A stretch of DNA of 64,000 nt from Albimonas marina (GTDB lineage: Bacteria > Pseudomonadota > Alphaproteobacteria > Rhodobacterales > Rhodobacteraceae), in assembly GCF_029223255.1 (NCBI RefSeq), contig NZ_JARHUC010000006.1, positions 186,001 through 250,000 on the forward strand, written 5' to 3'. A program made the position numbers and the translations under genes. Below are positions 30,500 to 40,876 of the stretch, one piece after another. Under the pieces are notes generated by a model. It ran no database searches. It was not told the DNA's origin and saw nothing but the letters and a program-made list of their open reading frames with translations. Numbering within the stretch: the stretch's first letter is position 1; every line of letters starts with the position of its first letter.

Positions 30500-31924
30500 A
30501 TGCCGTTCGTCCGACCCGTCCTCGTCCCCGCGCTCGCCCTCGCGCTCGTGCTCGCGGCGCCGCCGGGACGGGCGCAGACGACGGGGTCGGAGGCGAAGGT
30601 TCCCGAGACGACGGCCGAGATCCAGCTCTCCTTCGCGCCGGTGGTGAAGGCCGCCGCGCCCTCGGTGGTGAACATCTACGCCAAGCGCGTGGTGGAGCGG
30701 CCCGGCGGGCTCGCCGGGCCCTTCGCGCAGGATCCGTTCTTCCGCCGCTTCTTCCAGGGCATGGGCCGGCCCACCCAGCAGGTGCAGAACTCGCTGGGCT
30801 CGGGCGTGATCGTGCGCGAGGACGGGCTGGTGGTCACCAACCTGCACGTCGTCGGCCAGGCGACCGAGATCCGCGCCGTGCTGACCGACGGGCGCGAGTT
30901 CGAGGCCGAGATCCTGCTCGCCGACAAGGACAGCGACCTGGTGGTGCTGAAGCTTCAGGAGGCCGAGGGCCTGCCCGCCCTGCCGCTGCGCGACACCGCC
31001 GAGGTCGAGGTCGGGGACCTGGTGCTCGCCATCGGCAACCCGTTCGGGGTGGGGCAGACGGTGACCTCGGGGATCGTCTCGGCGCTCGCCCGCACGCGCG
31101 AGGCGCCGACGGGCGGCTCGGGCTACTACCTGCAGACGGACGCGGCGATCAACCCGGGCAACTCCGGCGGCGCGCTGGTGGACATGCGCGGGCGGCTGCT
31201 GGGGATCAACACCGCGATCCTGTCGCGCTCGGGCGGCTCGATCGGGATCGGCTTCGCGGTGCCCTCGGACCTGGTGGCGCAGGTGGTGGCGCAGGCCGAG
31301 GCCGGCCGCTCCACCCTGACGCGGCCCTGGGCCGGGCTCTCGGGCCAGCCGGTCGACGGGGCGCTGGCCGAGGCGCTGGGGCTCGACCGGGTGCAGGGGC
31401 TCGCGGTCTCGGAGCTTCATCCGCTGTCGCCCTTCGCCCGGGCCGGGCTCGCGCGCGGGGACGTGCTGCTCAGCGTCGACGGCCGCCCGGTGAGCGCGGA
31501 GACCGAGCTCGAGTTCCGCCTCGCGACCCTGGGCGTGGGGCGGGAGGCGGAGATCGCCTGGATCTCGAACGGGGAGGAGCGCCGCGCCACCCTGCGCCTG
31601 ACCGCCGCCCCCGACGAGCCCGCGCGCGACGAGCGCGAGCTGCCGGGCCCCTCGCCGCTGGGCGGGCTGACGATCTCCAACCTCAACCCGGCCGTGGCGA
31701 TGGAGACGGGGCTGCCCGACGACGCGCTGGGCGTGGTGGTGCTGGACGTGGCGGAGGAGTCCGCGCGGGCGGGCTTCCGCAAGGGGGACCGGATCCTCGA
31801 GATCAACGGCGCCGAGATCGCCGACACCGAGGCGCTCGACGCCATCGCCGCGAAACCGCCCCGGGTCCTGGAACTGACCGTCGAGCGCGCCGGGCGCCGC
31901 GGCAAGATGCGCTTCTCGCGCTGA
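30500..31924 (+). CDS. Deg/HtrA-family periplasmic serine protease
   Basis: A 474-aa Do-like protease for quality control in the periplasm. A signal peptide is visible (residues 1 to about 26, ending GRAQ). The catalytic triad is His116 (NLHVVGQ), Asp146 (DSDLVVLKL) and Ser222 (NPGNSGGAL). Two PDZ domains follow, roughly 275-360 and 385-470. The ATG at 30500 follows CAGGAGG; upstream codons fall in the repeat element. It ends 4 bp before rarA. DegQ and DegP-like are both possible names. Confidence 0.95.
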   Translation: MPFVRPVLVPALALALVLAAPPGRAQTTGSEAKVPETTAEIQLSFAPVVKAAAPSVVNIYAKRVVERPGGLAGPFAQDPFFRRFFQGMGRPTQQVQNSLGSGVIVREDGLVVTNLHVVGQATEIRAVLTDGREFEAEILLADKDSDLVVLKLQEAEGLPALPLRDTAEVEVGDLVLAIGNPFGVGQTVTSGIVSALARTREAPTGGSGYYLQTDAAINPGNSGGALVDMRGRLLGINTAILSRSGGSIGIGFAVPSDLVAQVVAQAEAGRSTLTRPWAGLSGQPVDGALAEALGLDRVQGLAVSELHPLSPFARAGLARGDVLLSVDGRPVSAETELEFRLATLGVGREAEIAWISNGEERRATLRLTAAPDEPARDERELPGPSPLGGLTISNLNPAVAMETGLPDDALGVVVLDVAEESARAGFRKGDRILEINGAEIADTEALDAIAAKPPRVLELTVERAGRRGKMRFSR

Positions 31925-31928
31925 TCCG

Positions 31929-33269
<1,341 letters not shown>

Positions 33270-33473
33270 GCGCGCGGCCGGACGGGACTCGCCGCCGCTG
33301 CGCGCCGGCCTCGCCCGCCCCGGCCGCCCGCCTTCAGGCGCCGGACGGAGGGGCGGCGACTGGCGGGCGGGGCGGCCGCGAGGCTCCCGCAAACGCGCGA
33401 AGCCGACGCCGCGGGTCCTCCGCCGCATCGCGGCGCCTTGACCGCGCGGGCCGCCCGGCGCAGAAGCGGGGCC

Positions 33474-33860
33474 ATGACGATCCTCTACGTTGCGCTCGGC
33501 GGGGCCTGCGGCGCCTCGCTTCGGTGGCTGTTCGGCCGCTGGACGCTGCGCGTGCTGGGCGCCGACTTTCCCTGGGGCACCTTCGGGGTGAACGTGATCG
33601 GCTCCTTCGTGATGGGGATCGCCGCGGTCCTGCTGATGGAGCGGATGGAGGGCGGATGGGCGCGGTTCGCGCCCTTCGTGATGACCGGGCTGCTGGGCGG
33701 GTTCACCACCTTCTCGGCCTTCTCGCTGGACGCGCTCTACCTGGTCGAGCGCGGGCGGATGGCGGCGGCGGCGGTCTACGTGGCGGGCTCGGTGGCGCTG
33801 TCGGTGGCCGCCCTGTTCGCGGGGCTGGCGCTGGCGCGGGCGGCCTGGGGCCAGGGCTGA
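33474..33860 (+). CDS. crcB: Fluoride channel CrcB/Fluc
   Basis: A 128-aa membrane protein with four hydrophobic segments that forms dimeric fluoride channels. Seen: GGACGASLRWLFGRW at the start, GTFGVNVIGSF and GLLGGFTTFSAFSLD, the residues lining the Fluc pore. The start at 33474 is chosen for family agreement. The 204-bp upstream gap is GC-rich and shows no fluoride riboswitch consensus. Confidence 0.95.
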   Translation: MTILYVALGGACGASLRWLFGRWTLRVLGADFPWGTFGVNVIGSFVMGIAAVLLMERMEGGWARFAPFVMTGLLGGFTTFSAFSLDALYLVERGRMAAAAVYVAGSVALSVAALFAGLALARAAWGQG

Positions 33861-33918
33861 GGACGCCCGGCGAGACGACGTGGCGGGCGCGGCCCGCAGG
33901 CTGAAGGAGGATCGGGCG

Positions 33919-34971
33919 ATGCCCGGCGTGCAGACCGTGACCGTGGCCCCGGACGAGGCCGACAGCCGGATCGACCGCTGGCTGCGCCGCCGCTTTCCGC
34001 AGCTGACCCAGGGCCGCATCGAGAAGATGCTGCGCAAGGGCGAGCTGCGCGTGGACGGGGCGCGGGCCAAGGCCTCGACCCGGCTCGAGGCGGGGCAGAG
34101 CGTGCGCGTGCCCCCGATCCCCGACGAGATCCTCGAGAACGAGAAGCCCGCGCCGCGCCCCGAGATCTCGGCGGCCGACGCGCGGATGATCCAGGACTGC
34201 GTGATCTATCGCGACGACCACCTGATCGCGCTGAACAAGCCTGCCGGCCTGCCGGTGCAGGGCGGCACGGGGCAGGGGAACCGGCACGTGGTGGGCCTTT
34301 CCTCGGCGCTGCGCTTCGGGCGGGACGACGATCCTCACCTCGTGCACCGGCTGGACCGCGACACCTCGGGCGTGATGGTCCTGGCGCGCTCGGCCAACGC
34401 GGCCAAGGCGCTGGCGGGCGCCTTCCGGGCGCGGGCGACGCGCAAGATCTACTGGGCGGTCTGCGCCGGCGTGCCGGAGCCGCGCGCCGGCACCATCAAG
34501 TGGGGGTTGGTCAAGGCCGGCGGCCACGGCAAGGGCGGCGAGGGCGAGAAGATGCGCATCGTCCACCCCGACGAGATCGAGGCGACCGAGGGCGCCAAGC
34601 GCGCCGTGACCGACTACATGACCATCGACGCCGCCGCCAAGCGCGCCGCCTGGGTCGCCCTGAGCCCGATCACCGGGCGCACCCACCAGCTGCGCGCCCA
34701 CATGGCCGCGCTCGGCAACCCGATCGCGGGCGACGGCAAGTACGGCGGCTCGGGCCAGACCAACGAGGGCGAGGGCTGGGGCGCGCAGCTGGGCGGCGTG
34801 ATCAGCCGCAAGCTGCACCTGCACGCCCGCTCGCTGACCATCGCCCACCCGGCCTCGGGCAAGCCCCTGCGCCTGGTGGCGCCGCTGCCCGAGCACATGG
34901 CCCGCACCTGGGAGGTGTTCGGCTGGCGGCCGGAGGATGCGTCGGACGATCCGTTCCTCGACGAGGAGTGA
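33919..34971 (+). CDS. rluC: RluC-type 23S rRNA pseudouridine synthase
   Basis: A 350-aa enzyme converting uridines in 23S rRNA to pseudouridine. An N-terminal S4 RNA-binding domain (SRIDRWLRRRFPQLTQGRIEK) precedes the catalytic motif HRLDRDTSG with Asp146. The motif ITGRTHQLRAHMAALG follows. The start follows GAAGGAGG. RluC rather than RluD is suggested by overall length and S4 form; the exact target sites are inferred. A repeat element lies beyond its 3' end. Confidence 0.93.
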   Translation: MPGVQTVTVAPDEADSRIDRWLRRRFPQLTQGRIEKMLRKGELRVDGARAKASTRLEAGQSVRVPPIPDEILENEKPAPRPEISAADARMIQDCVIYRDDHLIALNKPAGLPVQGGTGQGNRHVVGLSSALRFGRDDDPHLVHRLDRDTSGVMVLARSANAAKALAGAFRARATRKIYWAVCAGVPEPRAGTIKWGLVKAGGHGKGGEGEKMRIVHPDEIEATEGAKRAVTDYMTIDAAAKRAAWVALSPITGRTHQLRAHMAALGNPIAGDGKYGGSGQTNEGEGWGAQLGGVISRKLHLHARSLTIAHPASGKPLRLVAPLPEHMARTWEVFGWRPEDASDDPFLDEE

Positions 34972-35058
34972 TCGGGGGCGCGGGGGCGCCCTGCTGGCGG
35001 GCTTGGGCCTGCGCCTTCGGGCGCGACCGGTTCTGAGAGTGCGGGAGCTTCCGGCGGG

Positions 35059-35250
35059 CTCCTGACTCACCAAAGAACAGGGCCGCGCCTGTCCTCCGGA
35101 TCCGTCTCTCGCTGACGATGCCTGAGCGACTCGTCGGGAGGGGTCAAGGACAAGCCCCGCGCAAGCGCGGGGTCGCTTCGCGATCCTGGACCCCTCCCGC
35201 CGAGTCGCTCTTCACGGCATCAGCGAGAGACGGCTCCGGAGAACAGGCGC
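35059..35250 (-). repeat. Palindromic intergenic element, copy B
   Basis: The core is 35085-35250, in the orientation opposite to copy A. It reads tail (CTCCTGACTCACCAAAGAAC), outer arm, copy-specific stem (GTCGGGAGGGGTC with GACCCCTCCCGCCGA), apical hairpin CCCCGCG-CAAG-CGCGGGG and invariant TCGC-TTC-GCGA. One arm position is mismatched (GTCCTC against GAGAAC). It lies between rluC and the HAD gene, both + strand, so unlike the other four it is antiparallel to the gene before it. The rest of 34972-35372 holds no gene. Confidence 0.9.
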
Positions 35251-35372
35251 TTTGCGTCCGGGTTCGGGCGTCGCGCCGGGGCGCCTGGACGGGGCGGGGG
35301 CGCGCCGGCTGGACAGAGGGGGCGGGGGGGGCTACGCCTCCCCGGTCCGTCACGACCCTCCGGAGCCCGCCC

Positions 35373-36074
35373 TTGGCCACCTCGCTGCGTCCCGACCGGC
35401 TCAAGCTCGCCGTCTTCGACATGGACGGGACCATCATCGACAGCCAGCGCATGATCGTGGCGGCCATGGTCGACGGCTTCGCCGACGCCGGCCTGCCGCC
35501 GCCCACGCGGGAGGAGACGCTCTCGATCGTGGGCCTTTCGCTGCCCGTCGCGGTGGCGCGCCTCGCGCCCGGGCTGACGGCGGCGGAAGTCGAGCACGTG
35601 GTCGAGCGCTACAAGCAGGCCTTCATCCGCCTGCGCAAGGAGACGGGGGGCGAGGCGGCCTCGCCGCTCTATCCCGGCGCGAAGGCGGCGCTGCACAGGC
35701 TGGCGGCGCGCGACGAGGTGCTGATGGGCGTCGCCACCGGCAAGGCCATGCGCGGGCTGACCCATGCGCTGGCGGCCCATGAGCTCGCGCCCCTGTTCCA
35801 GACCCTGCAGACCGCCGACGGACACCCCTCCAAGCCCCATCCCGCCATGCTGCTCGACGCGCTGGCCGAGACCGGGGCCGAGGCGGAGGACGCGGTGATG
35901 ATCGGCGACACCGAGTTCGACGTCGAGATGGCCCGCGCCGCCGGCATGACCGCCATCGCCGTCACCTGGGGCTACCATCCCGAGGCGCGCCTGCGCGACG
36001 CGGGCGCCCACCATGTCATCCACGGCTGGGACGAGCTCGACGCCGCCCTGGCGCTGGTCTGGGGAGAGGTCTGA
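35373..36074 (+). CDS. HAD-superfamily hydrolase, phosphoglycolate phosphatase-like
   Basis: A 233-aa phosphatase. Motif I is FDMDGTIIDSQ (Asp16 and Asp18 from the TTG start), motif II GVATGKA, then KPHPAML and motif IV MIGDTEFDVEMA. The helical cap between motifs I and II is of the phosphoglycolate phosphatase/PpaX type. The TTG at 35373 is chosen because CGGAG lies upstream and earlier codons run into the repeat element; the start is less certain than the gene. The stop overlaps the next ATG (TGATG). Confidence 0.9.
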   Translation: MATSLRPDRLKLAVFDMDGTIIDSQRMIVAAMVDGFADAGLPPPTREETLSIVGLSLPVAVARLAPGLTAAEVEHVVERYKQAFIRLRKETGGEAASPLYPGAKAALHRLAARDEVLMGVATGKAMRGLTHALAAHELAPLFQTLQTADGHPSKPHPAMLLDALAETGAEAEDAVMIGDTEFDVEMARAAGMTAIAVTWGYHPEARLRDAGAHHVIHGWDELDAALALVWGEV

Positions 36075-36790
36075 TGGCCGCGCCCAAGCGTTTCTGGAAG
36101 CAGGCCGCCGCGGCCGAGACCCCCGAGGGCTGGGGCGTGACGCTCGACGGCCGCCCCCTGCGCACGCCCGGGCGGACCGCGCTGCTGGCCCCGACGCGCG
36201 CGCTGGCCGAGGCGCTGGCCGCCGAATGGGACGCGCAGGTGGAGGTGGTCGACCCCTCGACCATGCCGCTGACCCGCAGCCTCAACACCGCCATCGACCG
36301 CGTCGCCGACAAGCACGCCGAGGTGGTGGACGCGGTGGCGGCCTACGGGGGCTCGGACCTGCTGTGCTATCGCGCGCCGCACCCGCAGGGGCTGGCCCGC
36401 CGCCAGGCCGAGGCCTGGGATCCGCTGCTCGACTGGGCCGCCCGCGCCCATGGCGCGCGGCTCCTCTGCGCCGAGGGCGTGATGCACGTGGCCCAGCCGG
36501 AGGAGGCGCTGGCCCGCCTGCGCGCCGCCGTCGGCGCCCACGACCCGCTGGCGCTGGTCGCGCTGCATGAGCTGACCGTGCTGTCCGGCAGCCTGGTCAT
36601 CGCGCTCGCCGTCTCGGCGGGCGAGATCGGGGCCGAGGACGGCTGGGCCCGCTCGCGCGTGGACGAGACCTGGCAGGCCGAGCAGTGGGGCGAGGACGCG
36701 GAGGCCGCGGCGCTCGCCGCCGCCAAGCGCGCCGACTTCCTCGCCGCGCGCCGCCTGCTCGACCTGATCGCCGACCGAACCGACGCCTGA
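36074..36790 (+). CDS. ATP12-family F1-ATPase assembly chaperone
   Basis: A 238-aa protein of the ATP12 family, known from mitochondria as the chaperone that holds the F1 alpha subunit; alphaproteobacteria carry homologues. Seen: RFWKQAAAAETPEGWGVTLDGRPLRTPGR, DPSTMPLTRSLNTAIDRV, and CYRAPHPQGLARRQAEAWDP, all family landmarks. It is coupled to the HAD gene by a 1-bp overlap. Bacterial function is inferred from the mitochondrial protein. Confidence 0.92.
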   Translation: MAAPKRFWKQAAAAETPEGWGVTLDGRPLRTPGRTALLAPTRALAEALAAEWDAQVEVVDPSTMPLTRSLNTAIDRVADKHAEVVDAVAAYGGSDLLCYRAPHPQGLARRQAEAWDPLLDWAARAHGARLLCAEGVMHVAQPEEALARLRAAVGAHDPLALVALHELTVLSGSLVIALAVSAGEIGAEDGWARSRVDETWQAEQWGEDAEAAALAAAKRADFLAARRLLDLIADRTDA

Positions 36791-36804
36791 CGGGACCCCT
36801 GCCG

Positions 36805-37326
36805 ATGACCGACGCCGCCGCCGAAGCGCTTGCCGCCGCCTCCCCCCGCTGGCCCGAGACGCTGGACGAGATCCCCAGCCTCGCCGAGGCGGCTAAATAC
36901 ACCGGCATCGAGATGCTGGAGGCGCTGCGCACGGGCCGGCTGCCCGCGGCCCCGATGTCGCGCACGGCGGGCTTCCTGATCCACGAGGTCGCGCCGGGGC
37001 GGGTGGTGTTCCGGGGGGAGCCGAGCTTCGACGTCTACAACCCGTTGGGGTCGGTGCATGGCGGCTGGTACGGGGTGCTGCTCGACAGCGCCATGGGCAG
37101 CTCGATCCACACCCATCTGCCGGCGGGAAAGGCCTATACGACGCTGGAGTACAAGGTGAACATCCTGCGCGGGGCGCGGGCCGACAGCGGCCCGATGCTG
37201 GCGATCGGGGAGTCGATCCACGTCGGCCGCTCGACCGGGACGGCGCAGGGACGGCTGGTGGGAGAGAAGGACGGCAAGCTCTACGCCACCGCCACCACCA
37301 CCTGTCTGATCATGGACTTCGCCTGA
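36805..37326 (+). CDS. PaaI-family (hotdog-fold) thioesterase
   Basis: A 173-aa acyl-CoA thioesterase-like protein. NPLGSVHGGWYGVLLDSAMG is the typical catalytic helix of the 4HBT/PaaI family, followed by YTTLEYKVNILRGA and the strand pattern of the hotdog fold. The ATG at 36805 lies 14 bp after the ATP12 gene. The acyl substrate is not predictable. Confidence 0.9.
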   Translation: MTDAAAEALAAASPRWPETLDEIPSLAEAAKYTGIEMLEALRTGRLPAAPMSRTAGFLIHEVAPGRVVFRGEPSFDVYNPLGSVHGGWYGVLLDSAMGSSIHTHLPAGKAYTTLEYKVNILRGARADSGPMLAIGESIHVGRSTGTAQGRLVGEKDGKLYATATTTCLIMDFA

Positions 37327-37366
37327 GAGGGCGCGAAACGGGCGGGAAGCCCGGAGGGAGGACGCG

Positions 37367-38212
37367 ATGAAACTGCTGCGCTGGGGCCCCAGGGGGGCCG
37401 AGAAGCCGGGGATGCTGGACGCCGAGGGCGCCGTGCGAGATCTTTCGGGCGTGATTGACGACCTGACGCCCGCGACGGTGACGCTCGAAAGCCTCGAGCG
37501 GCTGCGCGCGGTCGACCCGGCCTCGTTGCCCGTCGTGACGCCCGAGCGCATCGGCGCGATCCTCTCGCGGGTCGAGACCTTCCACGCGATCGGGCTGAAC
37601 TACGGCCTGCACGCGGACGAGACCGGCTCCCCCCATCCCAAGGAGCCGATCGTCTTCGCCAAGGCGGCCTCGTGCCTCGCGGGGCCGGACGACACGCTGG
37701 TGATCCCCAAGGACAGCGTGAAGACCGACTGGGAGGTCGAGCTGGGCGTGGTGATCGGCAAGGTGACCGAGCATGTCTCCGAGGCCGAGGCGCTGTCCTG
37801 CGTGGCGGGTTATTGCGTGGCCAACGACGTCTCCGAGCGGGAGTGGCAGCAGGAGCGGGGCGGCACCTGGTGCAAGGGCAAGGGCGCGCCGGGCTTCGGC
37901 CCGCTGGGGCCCTGGCTGGTGACCGCCGACGAGGTGCCGGACCCGCAGGCGCTGGGCATCTGGCTGAAGCTCAACGGCGAGACGGTGCAGAACTCCTCCA
38001 CCTCGGACATGATCTTCTCGGTCGCCGAGATCGTGAGCTATCTCAGCCGCTTCGTGCGCCTGGTGCCGGGCGACGTGATCGTCACGGGCACGCCCTCGGG
38101 CGTGGGGCTGGGGATGAAGCCGCAGCGCTTCCTCAAGCCCGGCGACACGCTGGAGCTGGGGGTCGAGGGCCTGGGCGTGCAGCATCAGTCGGCGGTGGCC
38201 TGGCCGGGCTGA
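37367..38212 (+). CDS. Fumarylacetoacetate hydrolase-family protein
   Basis: A 281-aa FAH-family enzyme (C-C bond hydrolase, decarboxylase or isomerase of 2-oxo acids). Metal ligands are expected in the DWEVELGVVIGK segment (acidic triad) and the C-terminal LVPGDVIVTGTPSGVGLGMKP motif is clear. FHAIGLNYGLHADETG marks the active-site His. The GGAGGACGCG site precedes the ATG. Ureidoglycolate lyase or acylpyruvase are possible; the substrate is unresolved. Confidence 0.92.
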   Translation: MKLLRWGPRGAEKPGMLDAEGAVRDLSGVIDDLTPATVTLESLERLRAVDPASLPVVTPERIGAILSRVETFHAIGLNYGLHADETGSPHPKEPIVFAKAASCLAGPDDTLVIPKDSVKTDWEVELGVVIGKVTEHVSEAEALSCVAGYCVANDVSEREWQQERGGTWCKGKGAPGFGPLGPWLVTADEVPDPQALGIWLKLNGETVQNSSTSDMIFSVAEIVSYLSRFVRLVPGDVIVTGTPSGVGLGMKPQRFLKPGDTLELGVEGLGVQHQSAVAWPG

Positions 38213-38246
38213 GGTCGGCGGCGACGGGGCAGCGGAGGACGCGGCG

Positions 38247-38942
38247 ATGGCGACCTGGGAGCGGCTGGCGATCTACTACGCCCCGCCGGCGGACTCGGCC
38301 CTGTGGGCCTTCGGCTCCGCCTGGCTGGGCTGGGACGCGGAGGCGGGCGCGGTCCCGCCCCGCCCCGCGGTCGAGGGGCTGTCGGACGAGCCGCAGGCCC
38401 TGACCGTCTCGCCCCGCCGCTACGGCTTCCACGGCACGCTGAAGCCGCCGTTTTTCCTGGCCGAGGGAACCACGGCCGAGGAGCTGGAGGCGGAGGCGGA
38501 GGCGCTGGCCGCCTCCCTCGCGCCCTTCGACGCGCCGCCGCCGGCGCTGCGGGCCGAGAGCCGCTTCGCCTACCTCGGCCTCTCCGAGCGCTGCCCGCGG
38601 ATGGAGACGCTGGCTTCGGCCTGCGTCGAGCGGCTGGACCGCTTCCGCGCGCCCCCGTCCGAGGCCGAGCTGGCCCGCCGCCGGCGGATGACGCTGAGCC
38701 CCGCGCAGGAGTCGCACCTGGCGCGCTGGGGCTATCCCTACGTCTTCGACCAGTTCCGCTTCCACCTGACGCTGACCTCGGCGCTGGCGCCCGAGACGCT
38801 GGCCGCGACCGCGGCGGCGCTGGCCCCCCATGTCGCGCCGTTCTGCGAGGCGCCGCTGCCGGTGCGCGAGATCGCGCTGTTCGGCGATCCGGGCGGCGGG
38901 GCGCCGTTCCGGCTGCTGCGCCGGCTGCCGCTGGGGGGCTGA
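38247..38942 (+). CDS. DUF1045 / 2H-phosphoesterase-like protein
   Basis: A 231-aa protein with the two H-x-T motifs of the 2H phosphoesterase superfamily: FHGTLKPPF (near residue 68) and FHLTLTSAL (near residue 173). It resembles DUF1045 proteins, usually annotated as phosphonate metabolism proteins because they often sit in phn operons. No phn gene is present here, so a phosphonate role is not supported by context; RNA or cyclic-nucleotide phosphodiester substrates are possible. Confidence 0.85.
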   Translation: MATWERLAIYYAPPADSALWAFGSAWLGWDAEAGAVPPRPAVEGLSDEPQALTVSPRRYGFHGTLKPPFFLAEGTTAEELEAEAEALAASLAPFDAPPPALRAESRFAYLGLSERCPRMETLASACVERLDRFRAPPSEAELARRRRMTLSPAQESHLARWGYPYVFDQFRFHLTLTSALAPETLAATAAALAPHVAPFCEAPLPVREIALFGDPGGGAPFRLLRRLPLGG

Positions 38943-39066
38943 GCGGGCGGAGGGGACGGACCTGCGGCGCGCTGAACCGTTACTTTGCGAAACGGTCGGA
39001 TGCGCTAGATTGAGGAGGGTTCGACCATCGGCGCGCCTGCCGCGCCCCCTTCGCCGGGATCGCCCT

Positions 39067-39378
39067 ATGAACCACGTCGCCGCAAAACAGGTCGCCGTCC
39101 GCGCCGTCGTCCTCGGGCGCGTGCAGCGGGTCGGCTATCGCGACTGGACCTGCTGCACCGCCGACCGGCTCGGCGTGTGGGGCTGGGTGCGCAATCTTCC
39201 CGACGGCGCGGTCGAGCTTCTGGCCGTGGGGCCCGAGGCCCAGGTGCAGGCGCTGCTGGCGGCCTGCGCCGAGGGTCCGCCCCATGCGGCGGTCGAAAAG
39301 GTCGAAAGCCGCCCCTGGCAGGCCGAGCCGCGGATGCCCGACGGCGCCCCCCTGGGCGGGTTCCTGCGCGCCCGCTGA
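39067..39378 (+). CDS. Acylphosphatase
   Basis: A 103-aa small enzyme hydrolysing carboxyl-phosphate bonds. RAVVLGRVQRVGYRDWT contains the active-site Arg and GWVRNLPDGAVELLAVG the active-site Asn and strand pattern. It is somewhat longer than the usual 90 residues at the C-terminus. It precedes the bzt operon by 341 bp; that gap contains an 8-bp hairpin (39463-39486) and no convincing gene. A -35-like TTGACC is at 39545 but lacks a good -10. Confidence 0.92.
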   Translation: MNHVAAKQVAVRAVVLGRVQRVGYRDWTCCTADRLGVWGWVRNLPDGAVELLAVGPEAQVQALLAACAEGPPHAAVEKVESRPWQAEPRMPDGAPLGGFLRAR

Positions 39379-39462
39379 TCCTCAACCCAAGGTTTCGCAA
39401 CGGCGCCTCCGCGCTGGCGCGAATCGCTTGTTTCATTGAGACTTGCTCAACGCCTGCGAATG

Positions 39463-39486
39463 AGGCGCCCTGTGGTTGGGGCGCCT
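39463..39486 (+). other. Hairpin in the acylphosphatase-bztA gap
   Basis: AGGCGCCC (39463-39470) pairs with GGGCGCCT (39479-39486) over an 8-nt loop. A T5 run appears 12 nt later at 39499-39503. It may terminate the upstream gene. Nothing else is supported in 39379-39719. Confidence 0.4.
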
Positions 39487-39719
39487 GAAGGGCCGGCGTT
39501 TTTCGCAGCAGGACGGTCGTATTTCGGCGCCGCGGCACGGGGGGTTGACCTTCTGTGAAGCCCTTGTTCATTCTCTGTGATGGGCTCGGGGGGAGCCCAG
39601 GCCGAGAGGCCGAAATACAAAAGATGTCGTCCGCGGTCGGAGGGGCCGTGGAGACCCATGCCGGCGTCGGCCCGTCCCCGGGCGAGACGCTGGACCCACA
39701 GGAAGAGGTATTCGGACAT

Positions 39720-40739
39720 ATGAAACGCAACCTTCTGATCGGCGCGCTGGCCGCCGCCGCCGGCCTTTCCGCCGGCGCCGCCTCCGCCGCGACGCTCGAC
39801 GACGTGAAGGCCAAGGGCTTCGTCCAGTGCGGCGTGGCGACGGGCGTTCCGGGCTTCGCCTACACCGAGGCCTCGGGCGAATGGACCGGCTTCGACGTCG
39901 CCGTCTGCCGCGCGGTGGCCGCGGCCGTCTTCGGCGACGCGCAGGCCGTCAAGTTCACGCCGACGACCGGCAAGACGCGCTTCACCGCCCTCGCCTCCGG
40001 CGAGATCGACATGCTGGCGCGCAACACCACCTGGACCTTCAGCCGCGACGTCGACCTGAAGTTCACCTTCGTGGGCGTCAACTACTACGACGGCCAGGGC
40101 TTCATGGTGCCCAAGGCGCTGGGCGTGACCTCGGCCAAGGAGCTCGACGGCGCCACGGTCTGCATCCAGACCGGCACCACCACCGAGCTGAACCTGGCGG
40201 ACTACTTCCGCATCAACGGCATGTCCTACGAGCCGGTGCCGATCGAGACCAACGCCGAGGCCCAGCAGAAGTACCTGGCCAACGCCTGCGACGTGTACAC
40301 CACCGACGCCTCCGGCCTCGCCGCCACCCGTTCGACCTTCGAGGCGCCCAAGGATCACGTGATCCTGCCCGAGATCATCTCGAAGGAGCCGCTGGGCCCG
40401 CTGGTCCGTCACGGCGACTCCGAGTGGGGCGACATCGTGCGCTGGACCTTCAACGCGATGGTCATCGCCGAGGAGCTGGGCGTCACCTCCGAGAACGTCG
40501 AGGAGATGGCGAAGGGCACCGACAACCCCGAGATCAACCGTCTGCTCGGCGCCGAGGGCGAGTACGGCGCGATGATGGGCCTGTCCAAGGACTGGGCCGT
40601 CAACGTGATCAAGTCGGTGGGCAACTACGGCGAAGTGTTCAACGCCTTCATCGGCCCGGACACCGCCATCGGCCTCGAGCGCGGCCTGAACGCGCTGTGG
40701 ACGCAGGGCGGGCTGATGTACGCCCCGCCGTTCCGCTGA
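39720..40739 (+). CDS. bztA: Glutamate/glutamine/aspartate/asparagine ABC transporter, binding protein
   Basis: A 339-aa periplasmic binding protein with a signal peptide (residues 1-23, ending ASAA). The body is typical of AapJ/BztA: KAKGFVQCGVATGVPGFAY, GKTRFTALASGEIDMLARNTTWTFSRD and the ending NALWTQGGLMYAPPFR. It captures acidic amino acids and amides for the permease encoded downstream. AGGAAGAGG lies upstream of the ATG. A hairpin follows, probably letting this gene be expressed above bztBCD. Confidence 0.95.
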   Translation: MKRNLLIGALAAAAGLSAGAASAATLDDVKAKGFVQCGVATGVPGFAYTEASGEWTGFDVAVCRAVAAAVFGDAQAVKFTPTTGKTRFTALASGEIDMLARNTTWTFSRDVDLKFTFVGVNYYDGQGFMVPKALGVTSAKELDGATVCIQTGTTTELNLADYFRINGMSYEPVPIETNAEAQQKYLANACDVYTTDASGLAATRSTFEAPKDHVILPEIISKEPLGPLVRHGDSEWGDIVRWTFNAMVIAEELGVTSENVEEMAKGTDNPEINRLLGAEGEYGAMMGLSKDWAVNVIKSVGNYGEVFNAFIGPDTAIGLERGLNALWTQGGLMYAPPFR

Positions 40740-40754
40740 TCGGCTGACGACGAC

Positions 40755-40790
40755 GGGGCGCGCCGGGAACGGCGCGCCCCTCTCGCTTTG
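40755..40790 (+). other. Hairpin between bztA and bztB (partial terminator or mRNA stabiliser)
   Basis: A perfect 10-bp stem (40755-40764 with 40771-40780) with a 6-nt loop is followed by TCTCGCTTTG. It lies 15 bp after bztA. Similar hairpins behind binding-protein genes commonly raise their yield over the permease genes; that role is inferred here. Confidence 0.6.
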
Positions 40791-40876
40791 CACAACATGA
40801 CGCCCGCCACGGCACGACCGGATCAACCGGCGGCCAAGGGGAGGCCGGGCGCGACGACAGGCGAAGGGAAAGCCGA

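Noticed and set aside
33270-33473. Fluoride riboswitch in front of crcB
   Set aside because: The 204-bp leader lacks the conserved GG-GATGG and CTGATGG-type segments of the crcB motif.
39555-39719. An upstream ATG (39555) extending BztA by 55 residues
   Set aside because: It would bury the signal peptide; MKRNLLIGALAAAAG at 39720 with AGGAAGAGG upstream is the proper secretory start.
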